DNA of 48,489 bases from Clostridia bacterium (GTDB lineage: Bacteria; Bacillota; Clostridia; Oscillospirales; CAG-272): positions 1 to 48,489 of the forward strand of contig JAFTSU010000021.1 of the NCBI GenBank assembly GCA_017467105.1, in the 5' to 3' direction. The first letter of the stretch is position 1, and every line of letters begins with the position of its first letter. Both the position numbers and the translations under genes were made by a program. This document shows, one piece after another, positions 31,236-40,622 of this stretch. The notes below the pieces were generated by a model, which saw nothing but the letters and a program-made list of their open reading frames with translations, was not told the origin of the DNA and ran no database searches.

Positions 31236-33662
31236 CTATATTCTGGTAGCGGCAGGGAAGCTACGGCTCTCGGAGCAGGTGAAATAGAGTATTTGCCTGT
31301 ATGCACCTATCTTGGTAAGCAAAGACTTTGCCGCGGAGATCTTTTCATCGTCAAACGTGACGAATGGATCGTCCAGGATAATGAATGGCTCTTCATCAGC
31401 GAAGAGCGCATCAACCAGTCCAAGTCTGACGCACAGTCCGTATAGCTCCCGTTCCCCTCGGCTGTAGCCGTCGACTGATGAGGTCTTACCCCCTTCGGTC
31501 ACTGTAAGCTGTAGCTCCGTATCGATATTTAAGGCGCGAGATGAGCTCTCTGACAGCAGGGAAGCATAGCTTGTAAGACTTTGTCGGCTCTTACCTAAAT
31601 ATCTTTCCGTCATATTCTCAGCCGCGTACCCGAGATGAGCCGCGGCCAGAGCGATAATCCTTGCGTTTTTCTCGTATTTCTCGACACGGGTAAGCAGTTT
31701 TTCTCTTTCAGACTTCAATCGGTCTAACTCTGAGAGAGCCTCCTCATCCGCCTTGTACTGTGCCTCCAGAGCCGCTCTTCGTCTGGAAAGCAAACGCATT
31801 TCTTCATCAAGCTGCGCCTTATCCTTATTGATAAGCGCCTCGCTGTCGCCAATGTCTTCGCTGGAGCTTACATAAATTCCGCGCATAGAGGTCAGCCCTT
31901 CGATCTCACCTCGGATAGAGATAATTTTAGAGGTCAATCGCTCGTATTCTCTCATCGCCTCGGAGAGCTCGTCAAACGGGCTTGTGCTTTTAAGCTTGAA
32001 TCTACGAAGGAAGTCGTTAACTGCAGAGGATAGCCTATCGGCCTTCTCCTTCTTTGAGGAAGAGCTGTCAACACCTTTGGAAAGGGAAGCGCGAAGCGAT
32101 AAGTATCGCTCGTACTTGCTGACGATCTCCATAGTAGCTTTTGAGGGGTTAAGCCAACCCCGTGTAAAGAATTTTGAGAGAAAAGCGTTCACATCCTCGC
32201 GAATCTGCTTAAGCTCGGATTCCTTGTTTTCAATACTTATAGCCGCCGCCATCATCTCATCAAGCATAACCAGCCGCGTCTCGTCGTTAGAGCCCGAGTC
32301 GGAGCTTACGGATCTGAGAAAGTCGGTCAGCGCGTTGCTGCGACGTGATTTTTTTGTCTTGCTTCTGATAGACGCTATTAATCCTGAGCATAAAATAAGC
32401 GCGCCCACACAGGACAAAAGATACAGCATCTTATCTACAAGATATCCCGCGCCCAGACCGCAAACGGCGAGTAACGTACCGATTATAATCAGCGCAAGAT
32501 ACGGACCGCTCTTTCCTGTCTTTACCGAGTAGTAGCTTTTCTTTATTTCTTCGATCTCACTTGACTGCGGAGTACGAATACTGAATAATCTTCTATGACT
32601 TTCCTTGAGCGTCTGAACCTCGTCCGTCTTCCTGATTAGATTATCTGCATTTATACGCGCCCTTTCGATCTCCACGGGAGTGCATCTGCCGTCAAAATAT
32701 GCCTCAAGACCCATATATTCCGGGGTCTCATCCGTTTCACTGTCGTTTTGCAACCTGCGAGCTTCTATGCTCATTTGACGGTGCTTTTCTATTTCCTCAT
32801 AGCTTGGTATTTCACCGTCGAAAAATTCCATCACAGAATTTTTTCTGAGTGTGAGCTTGGTAAGCTCGGCTTTTAATCCGCCCAGACGTGAATTAAGCGC
32901 GTCTCTGATACCGTTTTCCTTCAGAGCCTCTACTCGCTTACCGATATCTTCGCCGCGTTTGATCAGTTCGCTTTCTTTCTTTGCGATATCCAATAGCTCA
33001 AAGGACGTTGAAGCCATTCTGGATTCAGCTGTCTTAAGCGACTCTATTTCGCCGTTTGTCGAGTTTAATTCTACACGTGTGGCGGATATTTCTCCTCCTC
33101 CGCCTCTTTTTGTATAAAATTTTCTCTGCTCATCCAACACTCTCTTAGCTCTTTCCAAAGCATCGATATCCACGTCTGTGCTGACCAGAGAAGACAGTCT
33201 TGCACTTATGGAGTCTGGGTCGCTCGAAGCTGATAAATTTCTCTCGGAAAGATACAGCGTTCTCTCAAATCCCGATACGTCGATAGAAAACAGCTCCTCG
33301 CCTATCCGATCAGAAAATTTATCTGTTGCCTTACCGGTTCTCGTATCATATACGGCACAGGTATCATCAGCTGCGCGCTTTCCAAAGCTTCGTTCTATTC
33401 TATATTCTCTGCCACCCTCGGAAAAGGTCAGAGTACCTCCCGCCTTCGCTCCGGATCTTGGAAGGTACCGTTTTCTGTCGTTTTCGTCGAGATTTGCTTT
33501 TTTTGTATCTCCAATGCCATACAGCATTGCCTTAATAAAAGCGGCAAGCGTGGTTTTTCCGGCGCCGTTTCTTCCAATAAATGCGCATAAACCCTTGTTG
33601 AACACTATGCGCTTGTTTTTCGTGCCGCCGAATTCCTTAATATAACATTCTACAAGCTTCAC
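31236..33662 (-). CDS. SbcC/YhaN-like AAA ATPase with central membrane segments
   Basis: About 808 aa from the GTG at 33662, eight bases after the upstream stop; AGGTAGG precedes it. A GTG at 33692 is an alternative that would overlap the SbcD-like gene. N-terminal Walker A is GRNGAGKTT. Long charged coiled-coil stretches are interrupted near residues 355-415 by two hydrophobic helices (LALIIIGTLLAVCGLGAGYL and LYLLSCVGALILCSGLIA), as in YhaN. The C-terminus has the ABC signature-like DGYSRGERELYGL and Walker B FIILDDPF. It probably works with the upstream phosphoesterase as an Mre11-Rad50-like DNA-end nuclease at the membrane. Confidence 0.87.
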   Translation of the reverse strand: MKLVECYIKEFGGTKNKRIVFNKGLCAFIGRNGAGKTTLAAFIKAMLYGIGDTKKANLDENDRKRYLPRSGAKAGGTLTFSEGGREYRIERSFGKRAADDTCAVYDTRTGKATDKFSDRIGEELFSIDVSGFERTLYLSERNLSASSDPDSISARLSSLVSTDVDIDALERAKRVLDEQRKFYTKRGGGGEISATRVELNSTNGEIESLKTAESRMASTSFELLDIAKKESELIKRGEDIGKRVEALKENGIRDALNSRLGGLKAELTKLTLRKNSVMEFFDGEIPSYEEIEKHRQMSIEARRLQNDSETDETPEYMGLEAYFDGRCTPVEIERARINADNLIRKTDEVQTLKESHRRLFSIRTPQSSEIEEIKKSYYSVKTGKSGPYLALIIIGTLLAVCGLGAGYLVDKMLYLLSCVGALILCSGLIASIRSKTKKSRRSNALTDFLRSVSSDSGSNDETRLVMLDEMMAAAISIENKESELKQIREDVNAFLSKFFTRGWLNPSKATMEIVSKYERYLSLRASLSKGVDSSSSKKEKADRLSSAVNDFLRRFKLKSTSPFDELSEAMREYERLTSKIISIRGEIEGLTSMRGIYVSSSEDIGDSEALINKDKAQLDEEMRLLSRRRAALEAQYKADEEALSELDRLKSEREKLLTRVEKYEKNARIIALAAAHLGYAAENMTERYLGKSRQSLTSYASLLSESSSRALNIDTELQLTVTEGGKTSSVDGYSRGERELYGLCVRLGLVDALFADEEPFIILDDPFVTFDDEKISAAKSLLTKIGAYRQILYFTCSESRSFPAATRI

Positions 33663-33669
33663 CGTATAC

Positions 33670-34743
33670 CTACCTATCGTATATTGCTTCACCTACCAGA
33701 GCGTACAGTCCACAGCTTATGACCTCGCCCTTTTCCTCGTCGGACAGAGTAGTGTCCGACATAACCGAACGGATAAATTCTCCGCGCAGAGACTTATCGT
33801 TTTTATAGTCCTCCATATTTATCATAGGAAGAGAACGATCATTGACCTCAAAGTGATAAAATTTATGTCCAAACAACCGTATAAGCCTATCCGTGTCACG
33901 AATAAGCCCGATTTCGTATCTTCCGACTATCTCTATTCTGACAAGATCGGAGGCAGGAATTTTTTGCACCGCACAGTTCACGCGCCACTCCCATTCAGCG
34001 CCGTCACGTACACCGGTAATATCAACTGTTATCGTATGCAGAGTGCGCTTTGCCTGACTTCTGAAGGTGTATTTCGTTCCTCCTCCGTCAACGTCTAAAA
34101 CCACGTACCCCTTTTTACCGCATTCGTCAAAGCCGCGCCCCTCGGGCGTTCCGCAATACACAGCAGAACACCCATCGTCTACCGGATATTCACAGAATGA
34201 ATGATAGTGACCGAGCGCAATATAATCTATTCCAAGTCCCGACGCATCTCTTAGCGGTATAACGCCCTCTCTCTCTCCGGTCTCTCTCGCCTCGCCGTGC
34301 AGGACTACTATATTTCTCGCGCCCTCACGTATCATCAGCGTCTTGAACATATCCTGCCGTATCTCCGATCTTCCGGCTATTCTTACCTCGCCAATATCAA
34401 AATAAGTCCACCCCGTGTTGAATATTTTCAGGTTTTTTGGCAGCTTAAGGCCACAGGATCTGACCACCTCGCCCTCGTGATTTCCGGGCAGGAGAAGGAA
34501 GCTTAAGGACGAATGCTCTCTCATAAGCGACAGAACAGCCTCTACGGTTCTCAGTGGCACCCTCTCACTGTCAAAGAGATCGCCCGCTATAATGATGACC
34601 TCCGCTCCTATTGCCTCGCCGTCACGTATCATAGCCGCAAAGCCGTCCAATAGCTCTCTCGATCTCTCTCTCGCCTTCGCTCCGCAAAGCACGGAGGTCA
34701 TTGGGGCGCCAATATGTATATCCGACGTATGTATAAGCCTCAT
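33670..34743 (-). CDS. SbcD/YhaO-like metallophosphoesterase
   Basis: This 357-aa calcineurin-like phosphoesterase of the Mre11/SbcD type has the metal motifs DIH (8-10, HTSDIHIGAP), GDLFDSE, PGNHEG, a later VLHGEARE, and GHYHS. These bind two metal ions for nuclease chemistry. It lacks the extended SbcD C-terminal cap, fitting YhaO-type proteins. The ATG overlaps the stop of the AraC/PocR gene (ATGA), and the SbcC-like gene follows after seven bases, so the three are tightly coupled. Confidence 0.9.
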   Translation of the reverse strand: MRLIHTSDIHIGAPMTSVLCGAKARERSRELLDGFAAMIRDGEAIGAEVIIIAGDLFDSERVPLRTVEAVLSLMREHSSLSFLLLPGNHEGEVVRSCGLKLPKNLKIFNTGWTYFDIGEVRIAGRSEIRQDMFKTLMIREGARNIVVLHGEARETGEREGVIPLRDASGLGIDYIALGHYHSFCEYPVDDGCSAVYCGTPEGRGFDECGKKGYVVLDVDGGGTKYTFRSQAKRTLHTITVDITGVRDGAEWEWRVNCAVQKIPASDLVRIEIVGRYEIGLIRDTDRLIRLFGHKFYHFEVNDRSLPMINMEDYKNDKSLRGEFIRSVMSDTTLSDEEKGEVISCGLYALVGEAIYDR

Positions 34744-35570
34744 CGATCCTCTTCGCCTCCGTTTATCTCATATCTGTATTCGCTGGGAGACACGCCGTGC
34801 TCAGCAGTAAACACCTTGGAGAAGTATGACTGATCGGAGAAGCCGGTATCCATTGCTATCTCGTTGATTTTTTTCTCGGTGCTTCTCAGCATCGTTCTTG
34901 CTTGCTTTAGTCTCTCGGCGGTTATATAGTCGTTAATAGTTACCCCGTATCTCTTTTTAAAGGCTGTAAGAAGCGTGGATTTTGAGCAGCCTATGCTGTG
35001 GCATATCTCACCTATCGACAACTTGTGACCGAGATTTTCGCCAATATACTTTTTTGCCATCTCGGCAACCGTTGGCTTTTTTGACGGCAGTGCGTTCGAC
35101 AGAGTAATATATTGAGCGCAAACTGTCATTATTTTAATAAATGAGGAGACCATATCAGGCTTGACAACGGGTATGGTAGCGGCGATCCTCTGCGGATCCT
35201 CTCCGCGCAGCACCGTTCCGGCTAATCTTACGGCATCAAGCGTTCCCGACTCACTTTCGGCGATCTGTCCCATCATTAAAAAACCGGACAAAACGCCGAA
35301 ATTGTATAAGGGACTTACCGCTTCGGTCAGTCCGTAGCGGCATTTATATATATACGTATCACGACTTTCAAGGGCAGCGGTGCAGGCAAGCTTGTCGCAA
35401 TCCCTGCAGCTTTTATGCTCCTTTTCGTTTTTATTTACAAGTCGGCAAAAGGGGTGCGCCTCGGCAGGATAAGCGGATATCTGCTCGAAGTCCGCGTTGT
35501 ACATCGTAATTTTGAAGCCTGTGATCTTGTGCAGCTCGGCAAGTATCATTGTGATCTCCGGTTTATTCAT
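34740..35570 (-). CDS. AraC-family regulator with PocR sensor domain
   Basis: This 276-aa protein's N-terminal region (about 5-160) matches the PocR sensory domain. It has ITGFKITMYNADF, then FCRLVNKNEKEHKSCRDCD with paired cysteines, and YKCRYGLTEAVSPLY with a third cysteine, a set associated with redox, metal or small-ligand sensing. The C-terminal AraC-type double helix-turn-helix (about 170-272) includes IGEICHSIGCSKSTLLTAFK and INEIAMDTGFSDQSYFSKVF. AGAGGT lies before the ATG. It is the first gene of an operon with the SbcD/SbcC-like pair, so it may regulate that operon. Confidence 0.88.
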   Translation of the reverse strand: MNKPEITMILAELHKITGFKITMYNADFEQISAYPAEAHPFCRLVNKNEKEHKSCRDCDKLACTAALESRDTYIYKCRYGLTEAVSPLYNFGVLSGFLMMGQIAESESGTLDAVRLAGTVLRGEDPQRIAATIPVVKPDMVSSFIKIMTVCAQYITLSNALPSKKPTVAEMAKKYIGENLGHKLSIGEICHSIGCSKSTLLTAFKKRYGVTINDYITAERLKQARTMLRSTEKKINEIAMDTGFSDQSYFSKVFTAEHGVSPSEYRYEINGGEEDR

Positions 35571-35583
35571 AGCTACCTCTTTA

Positions 35584-35597
35584 TGTAAAATTTTACA
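35584..35597. promoter_or_regulatory. Perfect 14-bp palindrome in the AraC/PocR leader (candidate operator)
   Basis: TGTAAAATTTTACA lies between the -10 box at 35621-35626 and the AraC/PocR start codon, just downstream of the expected transcription start. It could be a repressor or autoregulatory site. Confidence 0.35.
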
Positions 35598-35620
35598 AAA
35601 ACCGTTCTTTTCTACAAATA

Positions 35621-35649
35621 ATTATACAATTTTCTCTGGAAAAAATCAA
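35621..35649 (-). promoter_or_regulatory. Promoter of the AraC/PocR-SbcD-SbcC operon
   Basis: Minus strand TTGATT (35649-35644), a 17-base spacer and TATAAT (35626-35621). Confidence 0.82.
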
Positions 35650-35680
35650 CTGCTTCGGCTATAATATATTCGAAAAAATG

Positions 35681-35730
35681 AAAAACGCGCAAAAAATACG
35701 GACAGCTTTACAGGATCCGTTCGCGTTTTT
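35681..35730. terminator. Inverted repeat between divergent promoters
   Basis: AAAAACGCG (35681-35689) pairs with CGCGTTTTT (35722-35730), with an inner CGGA/TCCG. It resembles a terminator on either strand although no gene runs into it. It may insulate the divergent units or end a small RNA. Confidence 0.4.
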
Positions 35731-35762
35731 ATTAAAAATACATAATTTGTTAACAGTCTCTG

Positions 35763-35791
35763 TTGACATTTATGTTATTTTTTGGTAGAAT
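35763..35791 (+). promoter_or_regulatory. Promoter of the NahK-like kinase gene
   Basis: TTGACA (35763-35768), a 17-base spacer and TAGAAT (35786-35791). The following leader of about 125 nt (to 35923) contains a repeated CCGGTAATA but no recognised structure. Confidence 0.85.
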
Positions 35792-35923
35792 TAATAAATA
35801 GGTGAACGATTTATCTGATGTAAGCTTCTTTTTTGGGGGACGGCTTGCGTTGGATCAGTATTGATTTTAGCGGTTTATTAGTAAAAAACACCGGTAATAG
35901 CCGGTAATACGGGAGGACGAACT

Positions 35924-37027
35924 GTGATAGAGCAGGTTCAGAGAGTAATAGACAATTTTCAGGTAACGGGTAAGGTTACTCGCGCGGAGCGCTACGGCTC
36001 GGGTCATATCAACGATACAAGATACGTGGTGATCGAGAACGATAGCGGCTCACGCGACTACATACTTCAGCGTATTAATAAGAACGTATTTAAGGATCCT
36101 ATGCAGCTGATGGAGAATATCGTTGCGGTTACCGATTATCTTCGCGAGGTTATTCTCGCCAGAGGTGGCGATCCGGACAGAGAGACGCTGACCGCTATCA
36201 GAACGAATAACGGTACAGCCTGCTATATCGATCCTGACGGAGAGTATTGGCGCCTTGTTTATTTCATTACAGATAGTCAGAGCTTTGATAAGGTAGAGAA
36301 CCCCGAGCAGTTCTACAGAAGCGCCGTTGCGTTTGGTAACTTCCAGTATCTGCTGCGCGATTTCCCTGCAGCTGTACTTCACGAGACTATCGTGAATTTC
36401 CATAACACCCCGGATAGAATCCGTCAGCTGCGTGAGGCTGTGGAGCGTGACGTATGCGGCAGACTTTCCTCTGTTAGAGCGGAGGTGGACTTCGTTCTTT
36501 CCCGTGAGGAATTTGCGGGAACGCTCGAGCGCGCTCATAAGGAGGGTAAGCTTCCTCTTAAGGTTACACACAACGACACGAAGCTTAATAACGTTCTCTT
36601 TGACGCTATAAGCGGCGACTCCCTTTGCATCATAGATCTCGACACTATTATGCCCGGATATTCCGTCAACGATTTCGGCGACTCCATACGCTTCGGCGCA
36701 ACTACCGCTCTAGAGGACGAGGCTGATCTCTCTAAGGTCAACTTTGATATTTCTCTTTACGAGCTGTACGTACGCGGATTTATAGAGGGCGCAAACGGCG
36801 GTCTTTCCGAGGGGGAGCTTGAGATGCTTCCCATAGGCGCTATTATGATGACCTTTGAGTGTGGCACGCGCTTTCTTACCGACTATCTCTCAGGCGATAC
36901 CTACTTCCGCACCTCTCGCGAGGGTCACAATCTTGACCGCGCTCGCAATCAGTTCAAGCTTGTCACAGATATGGAAAAGAGACTTTCGGAAATGCGCGAG
37001 ATCGTACGTAAATACAGCGTAAAGTGA
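35924..37027 (+). CDS. NahK-like N-acetylhexosamine 1-kinase (aminoglycoside phosphotransferase fold)
   Basis: This 367-aa kinase has the N-terminal AERYGSGHINDTRYVV, the catalytic motif VTHNDTKLNNVLFD (HxDxxxxN), and metal-binding IIDLDTIMPG followed by NDFGDSIR, as in N-acetylhexosamine 1-kinases of the lacto-N-biose pathway. It would phosphorylate GlcNAc or GalNAc at C1 using ATP. Exact sugar specificity is not decided by sequence, and no lacto-N-biose phosphorylase is adjacent. The start is a GTG with GGAGG seven bases upstream. Confidence 0.88.
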   Translation: MIEQVQRVIDNFQVTGKVTRAERYGSGHINDTRYVVIENDSGSRDYILQRINKNVFKDPMQLMENIVAVTDYLREVILARGGDPDRETLTAIRTNNGTACYIDPDGEYWRLVYFITDSQSFDKVENPEQFYRSAVAFGNFQYLLRDFPAAVLHETIVNFHNTPDRIRQLREAVERDVCGRLSSVRAEVDFVLSREEFAGTLERAHKEGKLPLKVTHNDTKLNNVLFDAISGDSLCIIDLDTIMPGYSVNDFGDSIRFGATTALEDEADLSKVNFDISLYELYVRGFIEGANGGLSEGELEMLPIGAIMMTFECGTRFLTDYLSGDTYFRTSREGHNLDRARNQFKLVTDMEKRLSEMREIVRKYSVK

Positions 37028-37080
37028 TTTTTCGGATCAACCCTCCGCGACGGCTTTGATTTGACGCGCGGAACGATAAT

Positions 37081-37116
37081 AAAGCGCTTACTTCCACCCG
37101 GAACTAAGCGCTTTTT
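37081..37116 (+). terminator. Terminator between the NahK-like and CotH genes
   Basis: AAAGCGCTTA (37081-37090) pairs with TAAGCGCTTT (37105-37114), followed by T5. It ends only 15 bases before the CotH start codon, so CotH expression would need readthrough or a promoter inside the hairpin. Confidence 0.88.
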
Positions 37117-37131
37117 ATATAGGATAAGGAT

Positions 37132-38652
37132 ATGAGAAAAGTTTTCAAAAGAGTTAAGGCTATAATAGTGATCCTGTTTTTGCTGGTGTTTATTCCCACG
37201 CTTTTAATTCACGCCCGCTTCACCGGCTTCGAGGGCGGCAGGATAGTTATCGACGACGGCCGCCTTGTCGCTGTGGCAGATATGGGATATCGGTTTGTGG
37301 GCTGGGAGAGCGGAGAAGAAGATAGCTCTATTCCGCTGTTTTCCGGGGATAGCATTATGTCCGTGCCTCTCTTTGAGCCTGAGCGCACCGATCTTCCCAC
37401 AGTCTTCATTACAACCGAAGGAGAAGCGCCTGTAACCACCAAGGAAAATTACGTCAATTGCACGGTTTCTCTTATCGGCGCTGACGGAGGAGTGGAGAAC
37501 GAGTCAGCTCGCATCAAGCTTCGTGGCAACTCCACTTTAGCTCAGGATAAGAAGCCCTATAAGCTGAAATTTGACGAAAAGGTTGATCTTTTCTGCGAGG
37601 GTAAGGCAAAGGAGTGGACGCTTCTGGCTAACCATATGGACTACAGCCTTTCGAGAAACTACCTAGTCTACTCTGTGGCAGAGGTGCTTGATAATCTTAA
37701 ATATACCACGTCGGTCCACTTCGTAGACGTTTATCTGAACGGCAGATATGACGGAGTTTATACCTTGTGCGAGCAGGTTGAGACAGGTAAGAACAGAGTA
37801 GATATCCCGGACGATCTTGACGTTACCGATACCGGATACCTTGTCGAGATGGACGCAAGAGCGACCGTAGAGGGCGTTGAAAACAGAGATTGGTTCAGCA
37901 TTGACTTCGGTCAGCCATACGCCATAAAATCCCCGGATACCGAGGATGAGCAGTTCACCTCAGCTCACGTTGAGTTTATCAAAAATTATATGTCTCTGGC
38001 ACGCGAAGCTCTCGTTTCGGGAGAGTGGTCAAGAGTGTTGGAATACCTAGACGTCAAGAGTTTCGTTGACGGATATATCATTGACGAGCTTTTCAAGCCG
38101 TGCGACATTGGTTTTTCCAGCTTCTATATGTATAAGGACGCAGGCGGTAAACTCTGCCGCGGACCCATCTGGGACTACGATCTTTCCTCCGGAAATTCAC
38201 AGCCCCCCGCGTCAAACGATACGTCAGCGTTCTATACCGCCGCGGTGAACGTCTGGTACGCGGAGCTTTTGAAGTATGATCAATTCCGAACTATGATAGG
38301 CACAAGACTGCATCAGATCGGTGACGATATAGAGGCGCGTCTTGACTCCTGCTTTGAGGAAATATACAGTATCAAGTCCTGCCTTGAGCGCAACTTTGAG
38401 AGATGGGCTATTCTCGGCACCTTTACTATGGAGTGGAATTCTGCCGACGCTTGCGCAATAGATAACTATGACGGGCAGCTGTCCTTTCTTCGTAATTGGA
38501 TGACGGACAGCTATGCTACCCTGATGGCTGAATATTCAAGAGAGATAAGCCTTGCGGATCGGCTGCAGGAGATAATGAATTCCCACCGCCCACCGTTTAA
38601 GCTGAGGATACCGCGAGGACAGATAAAACTGCAAAACAACTCTGACAGCTGA
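37132..38652 (+). CDS. CotH-family protein kinase, membrane-anchored
   Basis: This 506-aa protein's N-terminal helix (AIIVILFLLVFIPTLLIHA, about 10-29) anchors it outside the membrane. A small beta domain (about 30-80, FEGGRIVIDDGRLVAVADMGYRFVGWESG) precedes the CotH kinase domain (about 90-430). That domain has IKLRGNSTLAQDKKPYKLKFD, LLANHMDYSLSRNYLVY, YDGVYTLCEQVETGKNRVDI and the metal/ATP-site motif GPIWDYDLSSGN. CotH kinases phosphorylate surface or spore-coat proteins; non-spore homologues occur beside surface glycan systems. AGGA lies seven bases before the ATG. The substrate is unknown. Confidence 0.9.
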   Translation: MRKVFKRVKAIIVILFLLVFIPTLLIHARFTGFEGGRIVIDDGRLVAVADMGYRFVGWESGEEDSSIPLFSGDSIMSVPLFEPERTDLPTVFITTEGEAPVTTKENYVNCTVSLIGADGGVENESARIKLRGNSTLAQDKKPYKLKFDEKVDLFCEGKAKEWTLLANHMDYSLSRNYLVYSVAEVLDNLKYTTSVHFVDVYLNGRYDGVYTLCEQVETGKNRVDIPDDLDVTDTGYLVEMDARATVEGVENRDWFSIDFGQPYAIKSPDTEDEQFTSAHVEFIKNYMSLAREALVSGEWSRVLEYLDVKSFVDGYIIDELFKPCDIGFSSFYMYKDAGGKLCRGPIWDYDLSSGNSQPPASNDTSAFYTAAVNVWYAELLKYDQFRTMIGTRLHQIGDDIEARLDSCFEEIYSIKSCLERNFERWAILGTFTMEWNSADACAIDNYDGQLSFLRNWMTDSYATLMAEYSREISLADRLQEIMNSHRPPFKLRIPRGQIKLQNNSDS

Positions 38653-38705
38653 TATTATCGTGGCTCGCTTTAAGGATACAAAACACACAACCTACCAAAA
38701 AACTT

Positions 38706-38743
38706 AACACGCATATGGGCTAATATGCCCATATGCGTGTTTT
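38706..38743. terminator. Bidirectional terminator between CotH and the solute-binding lipoprotein
   Basis: AACACGCATATGGGC (38706-38720) pairs exactly with its complement at 38727-38741 around TAATAT, with T-rich ends on both strands. It serves the two converging genes. Confidence 0.9.
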
Positions 38744-38794
38744 AAAGTTATAAGCTCACTTCATAGCAGGGTGCTTTTGAAATGACAGAGCGGT

Positions 38795-40597
38795 TTACAG
38801 ACCGTATCCCGGCTCATTCCATCTTCTGATAAGCAATTTAAGAGATTGTTTCGACTCGACAGTGGCAGCAAAACCTTCAAAATCAGGAAACATCAAAGGC
38901 TGATATTTAGTCATACTATAATAGTGATGCAGGGGCGTTTTATCGTAGCCATAAGAGTAGCTGCAGATGATTGTATAAAACAGCTGATTTCTGTCAAGCG
39001 TTGCTTTGCTTACTATTAACTTCAATGCTTCTGCATTCAGGTCCTCGTTGTTTTCATCATTAATGAAATACTCTTTAAAGTATTCGTTAACAATATCCTC
39101 GGAATTCTTTGACAGATAATCAAGATACAAAGCACTCTGCTCAAAGCTCGTTGTTTTATTGCACAAGGCAATAGCGCGAGCATTTATATTAACAGTGGTA
39201 TTATAGTTATCGCCGTCCATATAAATTGGTATAGGTGCTATAACGAATCCATCATGCGCTGCCTGATAATTATCACTCTCAAGCGTATAAAGCGAAGCTA
39301 TACCGCCGAAGAGCACCTCATCGTTAGCAAATTTTTCGGAGATCTGTTTTGACGCTCCCTGTGAGACCGTAATTATTCCGTTTTTACCGAATTCTGATAA
39401 AGTATTATATAGATGTTCAGTATATGCCAAAAAATCATCATTTGTAAACGGGATCTTTACCAGATAATCACCGCATACGCAATCAACTAAGTGTTTATCA
39501 TTAATTTCATCTATATCGTAGATCGGAGTTTTTTTAAGTATTTGTATAGAATGATTGAAAAACAGAGTATTTGCTGTATGGCCACCGGTGGAAACTACAA
39601 ATCCCAACACGTCAGACAGATTAGAGTATGCATTTTCTTCACCGCTCCACACCGCCTTTGAATAAGCTGCCAAAAGCTCATAGCTCCATTTGCCGGCATA
39701 TACCTGCTTATAGAAATATTCTACGTTAGTCTCCCCATCCTCTTTTGTGATGCCGTCAGTCTTTGGCAAAAGATCGTAGCTTATAGAGTTCATAAGCTTA
39801 ACGTTCACCGGAATAACACTCATCGCGCGTATAAAATCTAACGTGTAGTTGGAAGCAAGTACGTACATTTTGTCATCCGAAAGAGTGATAGACTTCATGT
39901 ATTCGTAGAAGTAATCGTCGCCGTCGTAATTATCTTCGTTAAAGCCAAAATAATTTTGCCCGTTACCGTACGTGCTTTCGGAATAAGACGAATTAGAGCG
40001 CAGATTCGCTACTTGGTTCTTAAGTGCACACAAAGTAATATCGTAGACGAATCCGGATGCGATATCCGGTGTTTGTCCCGGAATATAGAACTGTGAGCCG
40101 TACATAAGGGTACAAGAACCCCAGTCGTTTGAAGAGTTATCAGGGAGATACTTGTATGTAACTTCAACGTTTGCATAACGTGCGGCTGCTTCATTTCTGT
40201 TCTTTACAGCAACGTCAATAATGTCGGGATTCTCGTTCGTTTCACCAACGTAATATTTATCCGCACCGGCAATATATGTCTTGGAATCTGATCCTTTGGC
40301 AATCTGTACGATTATTGGCGCCTTTTCCCAATAAACACCATCGCCTATTCCGCCTTCGACATTACCGGGCTGCTCATCGCTGCTTCCGCCGGGCTGCTCA
40401 TCGCTGCTTCCGCCGGGCTGCTCATTGCCGTTTCCACCGGGTTGCTCATTTCCGCTTCCATCGGGTTGCTCGCCGCCGGACTCATCTTCTGATTCGCCGC
40501 CAGACTCGCCACCTAAATCGCTACAGCTCGTTAACCCAACCAAAGTCAACGATAAAACCAGTAACATAGCGATTAAAAAACGAATTTTCCTTTTCAT
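38795..40597 (-). CDS. Extracellular solute-binding-like lipoprotein (orphan)
   Basis: This 600-aa protein has a lipoprotein signal, MKRKIRFLIAMLLVLSLTL, with lipobox LTSC. A low-complexity linker (about 28-85) of acidic Gly/Ser/Asn-Glu-Gln-Pro-Gly repeats follows. A large folded region (about 90-600) resembles family-1 extracellular solute-binding proteins, with WGSCTLMYGSQFYIPGQTPDI, SLADVLGF-like segments and SEKFANDEVLFGGIASLYTLES. It would bind a sugar or oligosaccharide at the cell surface. No permease or ATPase gene is adjacent. AAAGGAG lies six bases before the ATG. It is transcribed with a structured leader ending in a terminator-like hairpin. Confidence 0.8.
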   Translation of the reverse strand: MKRKIRFLIAMLLVLSLTLVGLTSCSDLGGESGGESEDESGGEQPDGSGNEQPGGNGNEQPGGSSDEQPGGSSDEQPGNVEGGIGDGVYWEKAPIIVQIAKGSDSKTYIAGADKYYVGETNENPDIIDVAVKNRNEAAARYANVEVTYKYLPDNSSNDWGSCTLMYGSQFYIPGQTPDIASGFVYDITLCALKNQVANLRSNSSYSESTYGNGQNYFGFNEDNYDGDDYFYEYMKSITLSDDKMYVLASNYTLDFIRAMSVIPVNVKLMNSISYDLLPKTDGITKEDGETNVEYFYKQVYAGKWSYELLAAYSKAVWSGEENAYSNLSDVLGFVVSTGGHTANTLFFNHSIQILKKTPIYDIDEINDKHLVDCVCGDYLVKIPFTNDDFLAYTEHLYNTLSEFGKNGIITVSQGASKQISEKFANDEVLFGGIASLYTLESDNYQAAHDGFVIAPIPIYMDGDNYNTTVNINARAIALCNKTTSFEQSALYLDYLSKNSEDIVNEYFKEYFINDENNEDLNAEALKLIVSKATLDRNQLFYTIICSYSYGYDKTPLHHYYSMTKYQPLMFPDFEGFAATVESKQSLKLLIRRWNEPGYGL

Positions 40598-40622
40598 TGT
40601 TTTCTCCTTTCAAAATATAATG

